Source: Chrysopilus asiliformis (taxonomy: Eukaryota; Arthropoda; Insecta; Diptera; Rhagionidae). From it: DNA of 64,000 bases. The stretch covers positions 80,633,331 to 80,697,330 of the forward strand of contig OZ035960.1 in NCBI GenBank assembly GCA_964034945.1, in the 5' to 3' direction. The number at the start of each line of letters is the position of its first letter. The stretch's first letter is position 1. The notes under the pieces were generated by a model that searched no databases, was not told the origin of the DNA, and saw nothing but the letters and a program-made list of their open reading frames with translations. A program made the translations under genes and the position numbers. Positions 9,550 through 21,407 of this stretch are shown piece by piece.

Positions 9550-11045
9550 TGTTTCGTACTAAAACATCTGAAAATTATAAAAACTGGATTTGGAGTGGAT
9601 GGGTTAAAATTAAACAGTCATTTAGATATTCAAGGAATACGAAAAAGTAATTTTATTGAATTCAAAGATTGTTATAAATTAAGTCTAATTAAGCTTAATG
9701 ACAAATTTCATATTTAAACTGAATCCGTTCAAACGAGATTCAAATATTGCAAATAAATAGGTCAATTCATGTTATTCTTAAAATAAGCTGTAAAATAAAA
9801 TATAAGTAAATAATCATAAAGAAAGGTAAACCAAATAAAGAGAATACGTTAATGGGTAAAGAAATTATGTTTTTTATTTCTAATTGGGTTCGATGTTTAA
9901 ATTTCAGGTGTATCATTCATAGATCTAGTTGATGAAAGGAATTCGCAAACAATGTCCAACGAAAGTAGTTGAGGTACTCGTAAAATTTGAAGTAACCGAA
10001 ATGGCAATAGATTCTAAATAAAAGGGTTTGGAAAAATAAACGAAATCCAAATAGAGAATTTAGAAAAAGGGATTATGAATTCCAAATAGAGTATTTGGAA
10101 TGTTATTGTTTCAAAAAGGCAATAATAAAAGTGTAAGGCGAATTTCAAATAGAAGATTTGAAGTTGATTTAGTAAAAGGGACTTTTACAAGGGTTAAGGA
10201 ATTCCAAACAAAGTGTTTGGAATTTGTATAATTTTAAAGACAAATTTTAAAAGAAATTGTAAGCTAAATCAGAAAGAAATTCCGAACCAAGTATTCGGAA
10301 TTGTATCAAGTTGAAGTTAACGGGGCAAAGAAACGACAACGGTTTGTCGTGCAACAGTTAATTTGCATGCAAAATATCAATAATTTTGCGTGGAAATTAA
10401 CTCCGAAGAGAGGAACGCGAGAAAATACGACGTTGGCGTGATTTGATTCTTTCGACCTTACCCGGACATTATTCCTTGGCTTCGATCAAAAGAATGAGGA
10501 TTCTCCACATGATCCTGTCGTTTTATACTGATGTGGAGACTTTCGAGTAAAGTACAATCGCAGTCAAATTCCGGAAGGAAATAATTCGTCACTTCTTCTC
10601 GTAGTCTAGATTCGAGTCGATTGTATTTCATAAAATGTTGACCATAATTGTTTGCGAGTTTTCCAAAGATCCGTGTAATGTTATTTACGAATTAATTTAA
10701 TATTTGAATATTAAATTAGTTTCATTGATTTGACCTTTTCGACCATTTCGAATTATGTGTATCGTTGAACGCACTCTTTATTATCTCGTTGAATGCATTA
10801 ATTCTCCAAGTGTTTTGACAGTTCTAGTAAACAAACGATCGCGGCAAGTGAATGGTAAGTAAAGATTTTAGTTATTCGTGTTTATTTACTAATGGTTTTT
10901 ATTTTTCTCAGATTTTGGCAGTTGTTTCACCTGGAGGAATTGTGGGACAGTCGTGGGTCTTTAAGGCAAGTGGTTTCTTTGTATTAAAGTGTAAAAATCT
11001 TGACTCCTTTGGTTTTTCAGGAATATGTGACGACTGGACGGAACA
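9550..11045 (-). repeat. BEL element 5' LTR
   Basis: Pairs with 4958-6453. Differences seen by eye include aaaattt for acattt near 9983, gcatgc for gcacgc near 10367, caaatt for caagtt near 10565 and ttccaaag for ttcgaaag near 10662. It should carry the promoter on the minus strand. No TATA box was assigned. Confidence 0.93.
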
Positions 11046-11419
11046 CAAGGGTTCCCAGCTCCTAAGTCTGTAAAGCAAGTGTGCAGATTTCTTGGAATCG
11101 CCGGTTGGCATAGATGTTTTATCAGCAACTTCGCTACTCTGACACACCGATATCGGATTGCTTGAAGAAAACGCCTGGGTCTTTTAAGTGGACGGCAGCG
11201 GCACACGAATCTTACGAGAAATCGGCACACGAATCTTTCGAGAAGCTCAAATCGGCACTAACGTCTGCTCCAGTTATGGCTAACCCTCACTTCAGCAAAC
11301 CGTTTATTGTCCAAACAGGCGTTAGCTCGATGGGTGTAGGTTTTGTGCCTTACCAAAAAAATGAGAATGGCGACGAACATCTTATCTTATTCGTGTCTCA
11401 AAAAGGACAAGAAAATTGA
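11046..11419 (+). pseudogene. Gypsy-type pol fragment, 3' part (RT thumb and RNase H start)
   Basis: Continues the pol of 4410-4957 after the BEL element. The stretch has RRFLGIAGW-like sequence in a broken frame near 11075-11110. The open frame 11114-11419 reads ISDCLKKTPGSFKWT, FEKLKSALTSAPV and a QTGVSSMGVGFVPYQ block, the start of RNase H. A 24-bp duplication (cacgaatct...gagaa twice, 11200-11245) adds residues. The copy is inactive. Confidence 0.82.
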
Positions 11420-11816
11420 AACAAAATAATCAATGGATGATAATAATGGATAAGGAAATGAAAGGAAAGTGAATCGAAAGGGAAAGTGAAACGAAAAATG
11501 AGAAATGAAACTGAAAAAGGGACAAGGAAACGTAAGGGAAACTAATAATGGACTAGGAAATTTTTAGTTTGAAAAAGAAAAGTGTAAAGAAAGTGAGAAG
11601 AGAAACATAAAAGGTGAACATAGAAAGTGAAAAGGATAAGGAAATCAAAGGAAAGGAAGTTAAACCGACGAGAAAGGAAGAAAAGGAAAAAAAAAACAAA
11701 AAGGATAACAGCGAACTGAAACAGGAAGTAAGATTGGATAAATGTTAAGATGAGTTTGCATTAATTAAAGCATGCTTAAATAAATTTAAATACAAGAGAG
11801 ATACGATGGCTTCCGT
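11420..11816 (+). other. Purine-rich degenerate tract
   Basis: To about 11720 the plus strand is almost entirely A and G, with GGAAA-, GTGAAA- and AAGGAAA-type units. No ORF. It sits where the 3' half of Gypsy pol should be, before that element's polypurine tract, so it may be expanded simple repeat that replaced it. Confidence 0.5.
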
Positions 11817-11830
11817 GGTGGAGAGGAGCA

Positions 11831-12121
11831 TGTTAGAATTGTGAGGGAGTGGAGGATCACCCAGCTATGGCTCCACCATACTTCCTACCCTAAAGTAGTT
11901 TTTTTTAATCTTTTTCCCCTCTCTGAAACTTTCTCAAGCAGTCTAAGCTTCTCCTGCGACCTTACTCCCAGGCATACCGAATTGTCTGGTAGAAATTGCG
12001 ATTCAGGGCAAGTGAACAAGAGTCACCGACGAGCAGCTGTGGCCAGGTATGACGCTTGCTTGCCCTATCCCGCACACCACTTTAGCGGTGCCGAAAAGCA
12101 CCCCCGTTACATCACGTAACA
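11831..12121 (+). repeat. Gypsy element 3' LTR with adjoining polypurine tract
   Basis: Begins TGTTAGAATTG and ends CACGTAACA, an LTR-like inverted TGTTA/TAACA pair. Directly upstream GGTGGAGAGGAGCA (11817-11830) is a good polypurine tract. The position fits the 3' LTR of the Gypsy copy whose pol is at 4410-11419. The matching 5' LTR is not in this window. Confidence 0.6.
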
Positions 12122-12660
12122 TAAAATTTCATCGAAGATCTATTATTTCGTTTCACACCATATTAAGTCTTCTGCACACAGAACGAAATTTATCGCGGCG
12201 GTCAGCGAACCGGTTGTAAAAAAATACAAAGATCGCGTGAATACTTGGGCGGTCGATACCCGCCGGTACTCGCTGTTGTATTCTATGCTATTCCAAGAGA
12301 GTTCGTCAATAATATTTTGGAGTTTGATTCAACATACCTCTGGGATCGGTCAATTACTCATCTACAGAATTGGATAGAAAGTAACCATATTTAGTAGAAT
12401 CTATGCACAAATTGCTCTGAGAGTAGCAATCTTTAACTACCCACTTAAAATTCTTCGACATATACGATGTACGTTTCATCGCTTATCAATACTTGCATCG
12501 AAAATGCTACGATGCAAGTTGTATCTAAAAGTGGTACAATTTGTGTCAAATTTTTCGGTGTTTCTTCCGTCGTGACGCTACCCCTCGTCAGACTTTTTAT
12601 GACTCATTCCTTCCAATCCTTCCCCAACCAATTTCTGAAAGAAAAAAATATATTCCTGAC
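12122..12660. other. No gene recognised
   Basis: Unique-looking sequence with short ORFs (12467-12744) that lack coding features. The last part leads into the satellite-bearing repeat. Confidence 0.5.
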
Positions 12661-13095
12661 ACATACGTAAGTCCGATGGCAATACAATATTTTCACGACT
12701 TCGTCCTTGTAAGGATAATGGAAGGTCCTATCAGGATAACGTGATAATCTTTTTCCTCAAATTTTCTGGAAAAACATCTCATCTGGTGGTTTTTGGGGTC
12801 GCTTAATCCGATTCTGGCATTAAGAAATCTGTAAGGATAACGGAAGGTCCTGAAAGGATAACGTGTTTGTCCTTTTCCTCAAATTTTCCAGAAAAATCTC
12901 GTTTGGGGATTTTTCGACTCGCTGACTCCAATTTGGATGTTAAGAAGTCTATAAGGATAACATAAGGTCCTGGAAGGATAACGTCATTACCCTTTTTCCT
13001 AAAATCTTCCGGAAAAATATTTGAGGTTTTTGGGATTGCTGAATCCGATTCTGGAGTTAAAAAGTCCGTAAAAATATCTCAGAGGCTGATATACA
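12661..13095 (+). repeat. 122-bp-type satellite block in a Helitron-like repeat
   Basis: Three to four diverged units of GTAAGGATAACGGAAGGTCC, then TCCTTTTCCTCAAATTTTCC, then a GGTCGCTGAATCCGA-type end. The lead-in AAGTCCGATGGCAATACAAT is the same as at 35540-35580. Each unit holds a small palindrome around GGATAACGTGATTATCC. No coding sequence. Confidence 0.75.
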
Positions 13096-13639
13096 GTACC
13101 AAATTTTTTTTTAGCTTTTCAGTGCATTTTTTAAATAAAAGTTTAAAAAGAATTTTTTTAAATTTTTGTTTGTACATTTAGTTGCTATTGGCATGAAAAT
13201 TAGTTGCAAGATGAAAATCGTATCGAAAATTTTCGATAATCGTACGATACAATACTAGAAATTAAGTGGGTAGCTTTAGTTGACTGGAACCTAAGTGAAT
13301 TATTTGTCAAAACATTAAGTCGAAAAGTCTCACACTCGGAAACGCAAAAGTTTTCAACTTTCAAAAACCCTGAGAAAATCACGAAAAATCCGTAGTTGAA
13401 TGTTGCAGTGCAAAAGCATAGAAAAAATATGCAAAAGCATTTCAATAAAGCGAAAAAAGCGAACATGGTAGAGCAATGAAAAAATTTCCAAACTTAATAC
13501 TAAACATAACAAAAGCTATAATTGCCAATCTGGCATTTATTGAAAACCCGTATGGTGATATTCGTATCAAAATTCGAACAGTTGTAGCAAAATTCCACTT
13601 TGAAGTCAAACTTTCCAATAAGATTTTTTAAAATTTATT

Positions 13640-14065
13640 CCAATCGAATTTTGATGTATGGGAGTTTTATGTAGAATCATATCCTAAATAAGTTTTGTTC
13701 TTGGACATTTTTGATAAGATGCACTGTTTTTGAGATATTCGTAAAAATCATTTTCGTTCGTATGGGGGGTACCCCCCCTAATGGTTCATTTTTGCCCATT
13801 AACGAACTTAGCCTCGCATTTTACGAAAAACGGATCTGCGCAAAATTTCAACCTTCTAGCTCAATCCGTGCGCCCGAAATCCGCGCCACAGACAGACAAA
13901 CGGACGGACAGACAGACAGACAGACGGACGGACGGACATGCAAAATTCAATTTTTTTTATCATTCTAAACACACTGGTGTAATTCATTTTTTTGTGCGAT
14001 GACGGGATCTTGGCGTTACAAACGGTAAGACAAAGTTAATATACCCTTTGGTTTCACCATACGGG
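13640..14065 (+). repeat. Dispersed repeat with (ACAG)n/(ACGG)n microsatellite
   Basis: Contains TATGGGAGTTTTATGTAGAAT, a cagacaga/cggacgga run (13889-13937) and an end reading CACCATACGGGTATAAAA. Related sequence is at 50640-51130 and, reversed, at 52540-52680. Class unknown. The stretch 13100-13640 shows nothing recognisable. Confidence 0.6.
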
Positions 14066-16802
14066 TATAAAAAGAGAAATTTTGAGCACTGCGCTACTGT
14101 TCATAGAAGTTGGAACGATCTATCCACATTATTCGTTCTCCCTCCCAGATTGGGAACGAAATTGTTTTTTTTTGGGTTTTCGCCTCGAGGGTATGAAGCA
14201 CACATACACATATAAGTATGTATTTCATTATTGAGAGATCGATTTTTCGCTCCTAACATTAAAGTTCTGTTCTCACAGAACGTAAAAGCAAAGCACAAAT
14301 CTAAAGATCTGAAGAGCAGGAGCGTAAAAACCATAATTACATTCTCGTTCTAAGCAGCGTTTTATTGAAAAGTCGAATCTCGTTCCCTAGAGAGTGATTT
14401 TTATTTTCTGTTGATTTCAATTACTCCTTAGGAAAGGAACGAAAGAGTAGAAATGAGACCGTTTTGAACACTGCAAAAAATTATAAGAAACTCCATAAGT
14501 TCCCAATGGAATTTTTTTTTGGATGTTGATAGTATTCCTGAAGCAGCTGAATCCATAAGATTTTGGCAGCTTATTTGTTCTTTAATAATTTTTGATTGAT
14601 TCTTAGTGAATATAACCGAATCCACTATAGGGTATAATCTATGCATAAAGGAGGTGTTACACGTCTCTACAACAATTTCTATGTGACAATAATTGCGAAT
14701 TTTTTTTACTTGTTATGCATATTTTTTTTAATAAACAATTCTTGGTATTTATTTGAAAGGATGTATAGATGTGAAAATAACGAGTATAAGTGGAGTTCGA
14801 TCAATCATTTAAAATTTTTTTACTATTAAAAATAAATTTTAACCGCATCTTACTGAATTTGAGGTTACTGATTATGTTTAAATTTTTGTTATATCAAATT
14901 TTTTGAAAGTTTTTCATTAGTGTATATAACAATACTTTCTACTTTCATGATTTTTGATAACAGTGTAAAAATTTGTCATCGTTTCACTTGCATATTATTG
15001 TACCGGGTCATATACTGGTACCTACCTCATTAAAAAAATCAAAATGATGGAGAAGGACTCACCACAGAATATACCGAGACTATAAAAGGGGTGCTAAATT
15101 TAACTTGCAATTTAGTCATTGCTTGTCGGTCGAGGTTTTCATTTCTTTTGTTATTTGATTAGGTAAATGCATCTAGTATAAATATAATGCATATTTATTA
15201 TATTGGTTATTAAGAGTGTTAATAATAATAATACTGTCTTTAAAAATATGAAATTTGAGCACGCATAAAAATCAGAGTTTCCTGATTTGATGAAAAACTG
15301 TGATATATCATATTTAGAAAGTGATTTAGAATCTGAATATTTTACCACGAAGAAAAGAAAGCAAACAAAAAAATAAGGCAAGAAATTCCATTGTGACTTA
15401 TTTTTTGATCTTATAACGTTTGTCGAAAATTTTCCAATTTTTTAGAACCAACATACAAATTTAACCTACTACTTAGAAGTTTTGTGTTTGTGTAAAAATT
15501 CAACTAAAATTTGGTAGTATAGAAAAACTAGATTTTGTGTAGAGGAATGCAAACGTGTTATATATGTATATATGAGGATAAAAATTCTATGTGCCGAAGT
15601 ATCCGTCTATCATTTGCCCCTTCAGCAATATTGATTAACAAAAACTTATGTAGGAATGTAGTATATGTAGTAACGATGGTTGCTTTATCAACACTGTAAA
15701 TAGCCAAAATATGGAAATACTTTTTATCATTGTGATAAATGTTTCGTCAAAATTCTTCTCCCTAAATATCATCATGACATAATTGGTTATTTTTAACAAA
15801 ACAGTGATAAAGGGTTTTTTTTGCCGAGCTTTGTTCTGTGAAATCAGTGCAAATACTATTAGAACTTTTTTTAACATTTTAATAATTTAATTAACTTTAA
15901 GAAGTTTCGGATAAATAAAAAACATAGTAAGTATTAACGGGATTAATACAAAATTACTTAAGTGCTGAAATCGTGTATTTAGTTTTATACTTGAAAAGCA
16001 TTATATTGTGTAGAAAGGAGCAAAAATTTTCTAATACACTAGCTTGCGAACCCAACGTTGCCGGGTTAAAGTATATGATAATTGTAAAAAATTATAATTG
16101 TATCATTTCTACATGGACTGCCGTTTTGAAATTCCCGCATCAGATTCCTGATCAGCGATCTCGAAAACTTCCGAGGGAGATTTTTAAGCCTTCTAACTGT
16201 TAGGATTTGTGCTAAAAGCAAACTCCTATCCATTTGTGCTAAAAACAAAAACCTAGGATTAGTGCTAAAAACAAACCCTGATCCATTACCTTGTGGATTT
16301 GAGCCTCAGTAGGTGCCTACGTAATAGACGGAATATACTGCGTAAATTTCAGCTTTTGTGCTCCAGAGGTTTAGGGTAGGCGTTGATGAGTCAATCGGCC
16401 AGTCAGATTAAGTCTTTTTATATATATTAATGATCACTTAAACTGTTTATCTTTGTGGGGCATATTTTAGGTCAAAAATCAATGATGACATCTAAAATAT
16501 TGATAAGCGTCATGAAATGCGTGTAAAATATCTTGAGATTTGCAGGAAATGGCGGGATGACTCCTTTAATTGTGAAACCGTATCCCGACCAATAGAAATT
16601 TTCGTATGTGGAGGTCAATATAAATTAGAAAAGGATATATGGGTTAATAAACTAATCTGTGTCAAGCATCCAGAGCCAACTCCGAAAAACATTCGAATCG
16701 ACCTCTGGAGACGGCAGCGATTACTTTGCCGACGTCACCATATATCAACTAATGGTTGAACGTTTCTAAACAATTTGACGGAATCGACTTGATGGACTAA
16801 AG
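14066..16802. other. Mostly unrecognised AT-rich stretch
   Basis: No ORF here looks like a protein. A reversed Helitron 3' end lies at 16039-16072 (ACTAGCTTGCGAACC, then GTTGCCGGGTTAAAG). A promoter-like TATAAAAGGGG is at 15081. Nothing else was identified. Confidence 0.5.
15081..15122 (+). promoter_or_regulatory. Possible TATA-box promoter
   Basis: TATAAAAGGGG is followed 36 bases later by TCATTG, which resembles an insect initiator. The spacing is slightly long and no gene follows downstream. Confidence 0.2.
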
Positions 16803-17262
16803 CAGACATGGGCAAAGAGCCGAATTTCCACGTAACTGTGGGGAATGCATATAAACTGTGCAGATTTTAGCACGCAGCTTATACTGTACGTGTAAGTCTA
16901 TACTCGCGCAGGCATTCATTCAACCCAGAAGTGTCTGTGCCTGTTTTTTTTGTTCTGTTGAGTTCATTCGACGTCATTCTGTCGTTCAGTGATATTGGCT
17001 TGAACAAGTACACTGAAATTAATGAAACGTTTGAACTTCAATAAATATTTTAAGGAATGGGAAGAGTTTTTTTTTACTGAAATTCCTGGTCAGGCTATTC
17101 AATGCATGATTTGTTTCACGAACCTGTGGCAAATGAAAAAGGCTCAATTGAATAGTATTATGTTACAAAGCATAAAAAAATGTTGATTTTGAGGGCGTAG
17201 TGAAGAAATATGCTTTAGCGAATTTGAAAGAAGCTTTTGTAACCAAAACTTAACCAAAACTA
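16803..17262 (+). pseudogene. 5' fragment of a hAT transposon with BED-type zinc finger
   Basis: Begins CAGACATGGGCAAAG, a typical hAT end. From ATG at 17022 the frame reads MKRLNFNKYFKEWEEFFF, then a C-x2-C pair in IQCMICF. After a frameshift near 17165 come a TKHK-like stretch and DFEGVVKKYALANLKEAF, the start of a BED-finger hAT transposase. It is cut off at 17263 by another repeat. Confidence 0.6.
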
Positions 17263-17625
17263 CACGGTAAAAAATCTTGGAGTAAATTCCAATCAAAACT
17301 GGATTACGCTGGACCTATATGTAATCCAATGGAAAATTCTAATCCAATCATATGGATTGGAAATTTTTATAAATTTATTTTTGGTTTAATTCAGTATTAA
17401 AGTTTAAAATTTTGATTAAATTGTAGACATTAATGTTAAAAGTACTTAAGTTCGATACATAATAAAAAAACTGTTCAAATATGACTGCAAAAAAGGCTAA
17501 AATATTTTCAAAAAATCGCATGTATTAAATTCCAATCCAAAATATGTATTAAGATTTCGTCAATATAATTTTTGGATTATAAAAAATTATATACATTAAA
17601 AAACCGAACAAATTTTTTAACAGTG
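17263..17625. mobile_element. Small inverted-repeat element (CACNGT ends)
   Basis: Ends CACGGTAAAAAAT and ATTTTTTAACAGTG are near-complements. The interior is AT-rich with repeated ATTCCAATC/GGATTGGAA motifs. No clear target duplication. The stretch 17626-17928 shows nothing. Confidence 0.4.
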
Positions 17626-17928
17626 CATTTGAATTTAAAAGCTTATCGCACTCTTTTCGTTTAGTTCTCTATATTAAAAGTCTAGTATTAGAAAGACAAT
17701 AAAATAAGGTCGCTTAAACTATAAATGCAGTTTTTAATTTGAAAAATTATTTTTTTTTAAACTCTCAGACTCACATATGAAAAACATTTTATTTTCCACC
17801 AATAATAAGTGGCATTTTCATTTATAAAAAATTTTGCTTGAGGTTTTTCAAAAATTATTTTGATTACAGTATCTTCCTTTTTTTACGTTAACATAATTTT
17901 CAAATCATAAAACAAATAAAATAATATA

Positions 17929-18237
17929 TCATACTAATATATAAAAATGAGTTGGTGTCTGTCTGTCTGTCTGTCTGTCTCCTCTTTCACGCAAAAACGG
18001 CTGAACCGATTGACTTGAAATTTGGCATGAGTGTCTGTGGTAGTTCTGGTTCCAACATAGGCATACGGAAAAGAAGCGCGAGAGTAAGGGGAGGCGGTAA
18101 AGTGATATCGAAACTTAGCTCTTCCTCTATGTTACCCTTTCGCGGGGAAACTACCGAGCCAATTGGCCTCCATAGACCATCAAAAAAAATTAAAATTTGA
18201 AAAAACTTAACCCGGAAACGACGGGTATGCAAGCTAG
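17929..18237 (+). mobile_element. Non-autonomous Helitron, clean ends
   Basis: Starts TCATACTAATATATAAAAAT, followed by a (GTCT)n run and CACGCAAAAACGGCTGAACC. It ends with the hairpin AACCCGGAAACGACGGGT and the terminus CTAG. It lies between A and T with no target duplication, the Helitron rule. 309 bp. The same family is reversed at 42045-42433. Confidence 0.82.
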
Positions 18238-18356
18238 TATATTTATATACGGTAAAAATTTTTGGGCTAAATTTTAATCTTTACGGTATTGTATACAGTT
18301 CCACACCGAAAAAATATTAAAATCTAATCCCGCGGCGATAAATTTAGTCCGATTTA

Positions 18357-18483
18357 GGCCCGTTTGCGCGTATTATTCTTAAAAAATTAAGTTGTGGTTA
18401 GCCTACTTAAACCGTAGAAATTCTTCGACTTAAATTTTTTAAGTTGTACATAAGTTGCTAAGTTTTGTTGGTGCAAACGGCAC
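18357..18483. mobile_element. 127-bp MITE with TTA target duplication
   Basis: Left end GGCCCGTTTGCGCG and right end GTGCAAACGGCAC are partial complements, with TTA on both sides (18354-18356 and 18484-18486). The left end is the sequence that forms the hairpin at 3522-3600. Confidence 0.65.
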
Positions 18484-19045
18484 TTAGTACCCTACTTTGT
18501 TCAAATTTCCCTTAATAAAATAAATTAGTTATTAGAACATATCTTTTATTGCTGTGTTTCAGGTTGCGGTTAGGGAGGGAGGGTTGGTGTGAGAGGGTGA
18601 AGGAAGGGTAGGACGGGGGATGGGATAAACACAAACAATCCTCGTAAACGAACCCAAAACAACCCCATCCGACACACCTCAAATTCCTACGCTCTAGTTC
18701 AAGAAGTTTCGGCTGGGCAAGCAAAATATTGAAAAAGAATATATTTCTTTATCACTCGCGAATTTTCAATGTTGGGGAAAAATTGCTTTTATTCTCTCGC
18801 GAAAAGAATGAAATCAATTCTATGTCGTGTAATTCACTCTTTCGCAAATGAATGAGTTCTAAAATTCTTCAAAAGAATATTCGCTTTAGAATGAATGAAT
18901 TTTGAATATTCTCTGCACCTTCGTATTACTTTCTTCTACGGAGTATAATAAAGTATTGTATTCATGAAAAATTTCGACCTCTTAATTTTGCCTAAAAAAC
19001 ATTTCCCGATCACTCCTGAGTCGATTGGAGTCATATTAAAAAAAT

Positions 19046-19196
19046 GTCTTTCTGTCTGTCAGTCTGTCTGTCAGTCTGTCAGTCTGTCAGTCTGTCAGTC
19101 TGTCAGTCTGTCAGTCTGTCAGTCTGTCAGTCTGTCAGTCTGTCAGTCTGTCAGTCTGTCAGTCTGTCAGTCTGTCTGTCAGTCTGTCAGTCTGTG
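19046..19196 (+). repeat. 8-bp tandem array, TCTGTCAG
   Basis: About eighteen units of TCTGTCAG with a few short 4-bp units. Because 8 is not a multiple of 3, all three forward frames stay open and give a false Ser/Val/Cys/Leu protein. The flanks 18487-19045 and 19197-20950 contain no recognised gene, although 19200-19800 has recurring oligo phrases (CTCGAAAACTAACGG, GTTATCGAGAT) suggesting old repeat. Confidence 0.9.
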
Positions 19197-20950
19197 TACA
19201 AGATTTCTCAAAAACTAATAGAGCTAGCGCCATGAAATTTTATAGGCATGTTGGGTCCTGAAATGGGACGATCCTATCAACTTTTGGTGGAAATCCGTTA
19301 ACCGGAAGTATCCAAAATGGCGGTTTTTCAAAAATCGCAATTTCGTTTTTCTCGATTTACTCCCAAACTACGCGTTTTTTAGTGGCCTTAAGTATGACAA
19401 AACTTGGAGAAAATAAAATTTCCCACACTTTTGTCTTTAACTATAACTCGATATATCCACCTGTTATCGAGATAAACCGTTATTTACAAAAAAACAGTTT
19501 TTTGCGATTATCTCGAAAACTAACGGGTTTTTGCTGACTGAATGTATGAAGTGAATTAATGAGAATGGCATTCTGCACAATTTTGTCTTTTACCGTTATC
19601 CGTTATCTTTTACCGTTATTGAGATATTTTCATTAATATGTAAAAAATCATATTTTTGCGAATAATTTGCAAACTATCGGTTTTTCGACAAATCAGTTAA
19701 AGGAATAATTAAAGACGTTAACATTTTCTACATTTTTGCCATTTACCGTAAATTGATATCTTTTACCGTTCTCAAGTTATCTCAAATTTTGTACATTTTT
19801 GATATTTTTGAATACACCAAGAATTTATTGGGAGGTCGTCTTAGGTTGACAACGCGACAGGGCTCTAGCGTAAATTGCGCAGGGTCGTAGATTTTGTGGA
19901 AGAAAGTTTTGTGTTGACCACAACTGATATTTTTTATGATGTAGTGGCAAGTATTTGAATATTTTCCGTTTCAGTACCTCTTTTTCGTTTGTTTGACATT
20001 GATTCCTGACAAAGCTTTTTGAAAACTGTGTCAAAATTGAGACGATTACGAAGTTTGTCCTTGATGTAGAAGACGAACATTGAGTTGCATTGTAAATTCG
20101 GTTCAGACCCACACACATAAGGTTTGCTTTTAGAAAGAAACAAAAAAATTTATATACAATATAATTTCTGAAAATTTTCATTGGAGCAATCCCATTGTTT
20201 TTGTTTACATAATAACATATTTGGTCGACCTGCCGTATTGATTATCTAGTGAATGAGTTTTGTGGTTTCTTTTGACAACCAATAGGACATAACAAAAAAT
20301 TTCGTTGTGTCTTAGCAACGATGTAAATAGATTTAATTCGCAAGTTCTACCAACCAGTTATTTTGTAGCTCATATTAGCATTAAAAAGTAGGCAGTGTTT
20401 TCATTCTTTTCATTAAACATAGTATTCTGACTGTATTCTGACTAAACAATCTAAAAATGTTTTGATCAGTGTTTGGTGATTAATAAAAACTTTATTTGTA
20501 AAACTTAACTTAAAAACTGTTAAAAACTATTTACACAAATGGATTAATCAAAATTTTACGTCTGATATTGAAATTACTAGGGTAAGGTACGGATAAAAGC
20601 CGCAGCTTTTGGAAAAACTTTGTGAAATTCTCATATAATCATAAATCTGTAGGATAGTTTCATTATTCAACTATATCTCTGTCAAACCTCAGAACTCTGG
20701 AGTGAATAGGAAAATAACAGGGGAAAAAATGTACACAGTAGGTACGGATATATGTTTTTGGAAAGAACGAATAATAATAAGCATGATTTATCGAAAAAAT
20801 AAATATCTGAACGCAATTCAAGAATACTAGAATAAACACAATGCAGCAAATTGAACGATATGTAAAATAGACGATCGAATACTTAAGATACTTCTTGACT
20901 CCATTCTCTTAGACTCTACTTGGTAGTTCTCAAAAACTTTCGCGATTTTT

Positions 20951-21317
20951 TCTGTCAGTTTGTCAGTTTGTCATTTTGTCAGTTTGTCAGTTTGTCAGTT
21001 TGTCAGTCTGTCAATTTGTCAGTTTGTCAATTTGTCAATTTGTCAGTTTGTCAGTTTGTCAATTTGTCAGTTTGTCAGTTTGTCAGTTTGTCAGTTTGTC
21101 AGTTTGTCAGTTTGTCAGTTTGTCAGTTTGTCAGTTTGTCAGTTTGTCAGTTTGTCAGTTTGTCAGTTTGTCAGTTTGTCAGTTTGTCAGTTTGTCGTCA
21201 GTTTGTCAGTTTGTCAGTTTGTCAGTTTGTCAATTTGTCAATTTGTCAATTTGTCAATTGGTCAATTTGTCAATTTGTCAATTTGTTAATTTGTCAATTT
21301 GTCAATTTGTCAATTAT
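20951..21317 (+). repeat. 8-bp tandem array, TGTCAGTT / TGTCAATT
   Basis: More than forty units of TGTCAGTT. The 3' end switches to TGTCAATT. It gives a long but meaningless ORF. It is followed by a looser CAGTCTTGC-type repeat, into which the palindrome at 21408 is inserted. Confidence 0.9.
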
Positions 21318-21407
21318 CAGTCTGTCTGTCTCTGTCAGTCCTGCAGTCTTTCAGTCTTGCAGTCGTGCAGTCTTGCTGCCTTGCAGTCATACTGCCCTGC
21401 AGTCTTA

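Larger units (their letters stand above)
4958..11045 (-). mobile_element. BEL/Pao LTR retrotransposon, young and internally deleted
   Basis: Two direct 1496-bp LTRs flank a 3.1-kb interior. The element starts TG, ends CA and is bordered by CAAGG on both sides (4953-4957 and 11046-11050). Reading on the minus strand: 5' LTR, tRNA-Tyr primer site, gag, zinc knuckle fused to the integrase C-terminus, an extra ORF, a G-rich tract, 3' LTR. Protease, reverse transcriptase, RNase H and the integrase core are missing. Reading the LTRs side by side gave only about four differences, so the insertion is recent. It lies inside an old Gypsy pol. Confidence 0.93.

Noticed and set aside
18964..19235. Ser/Val/Cys/Gln-rich ORFs
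   Set aside because: Same artefact from the TCTGTCAG array.
19046..21317. CRISPR-like array
   Set aside because: Units are continuous 8-bp tandem repeats without spacers, in eukaryotic DNA.
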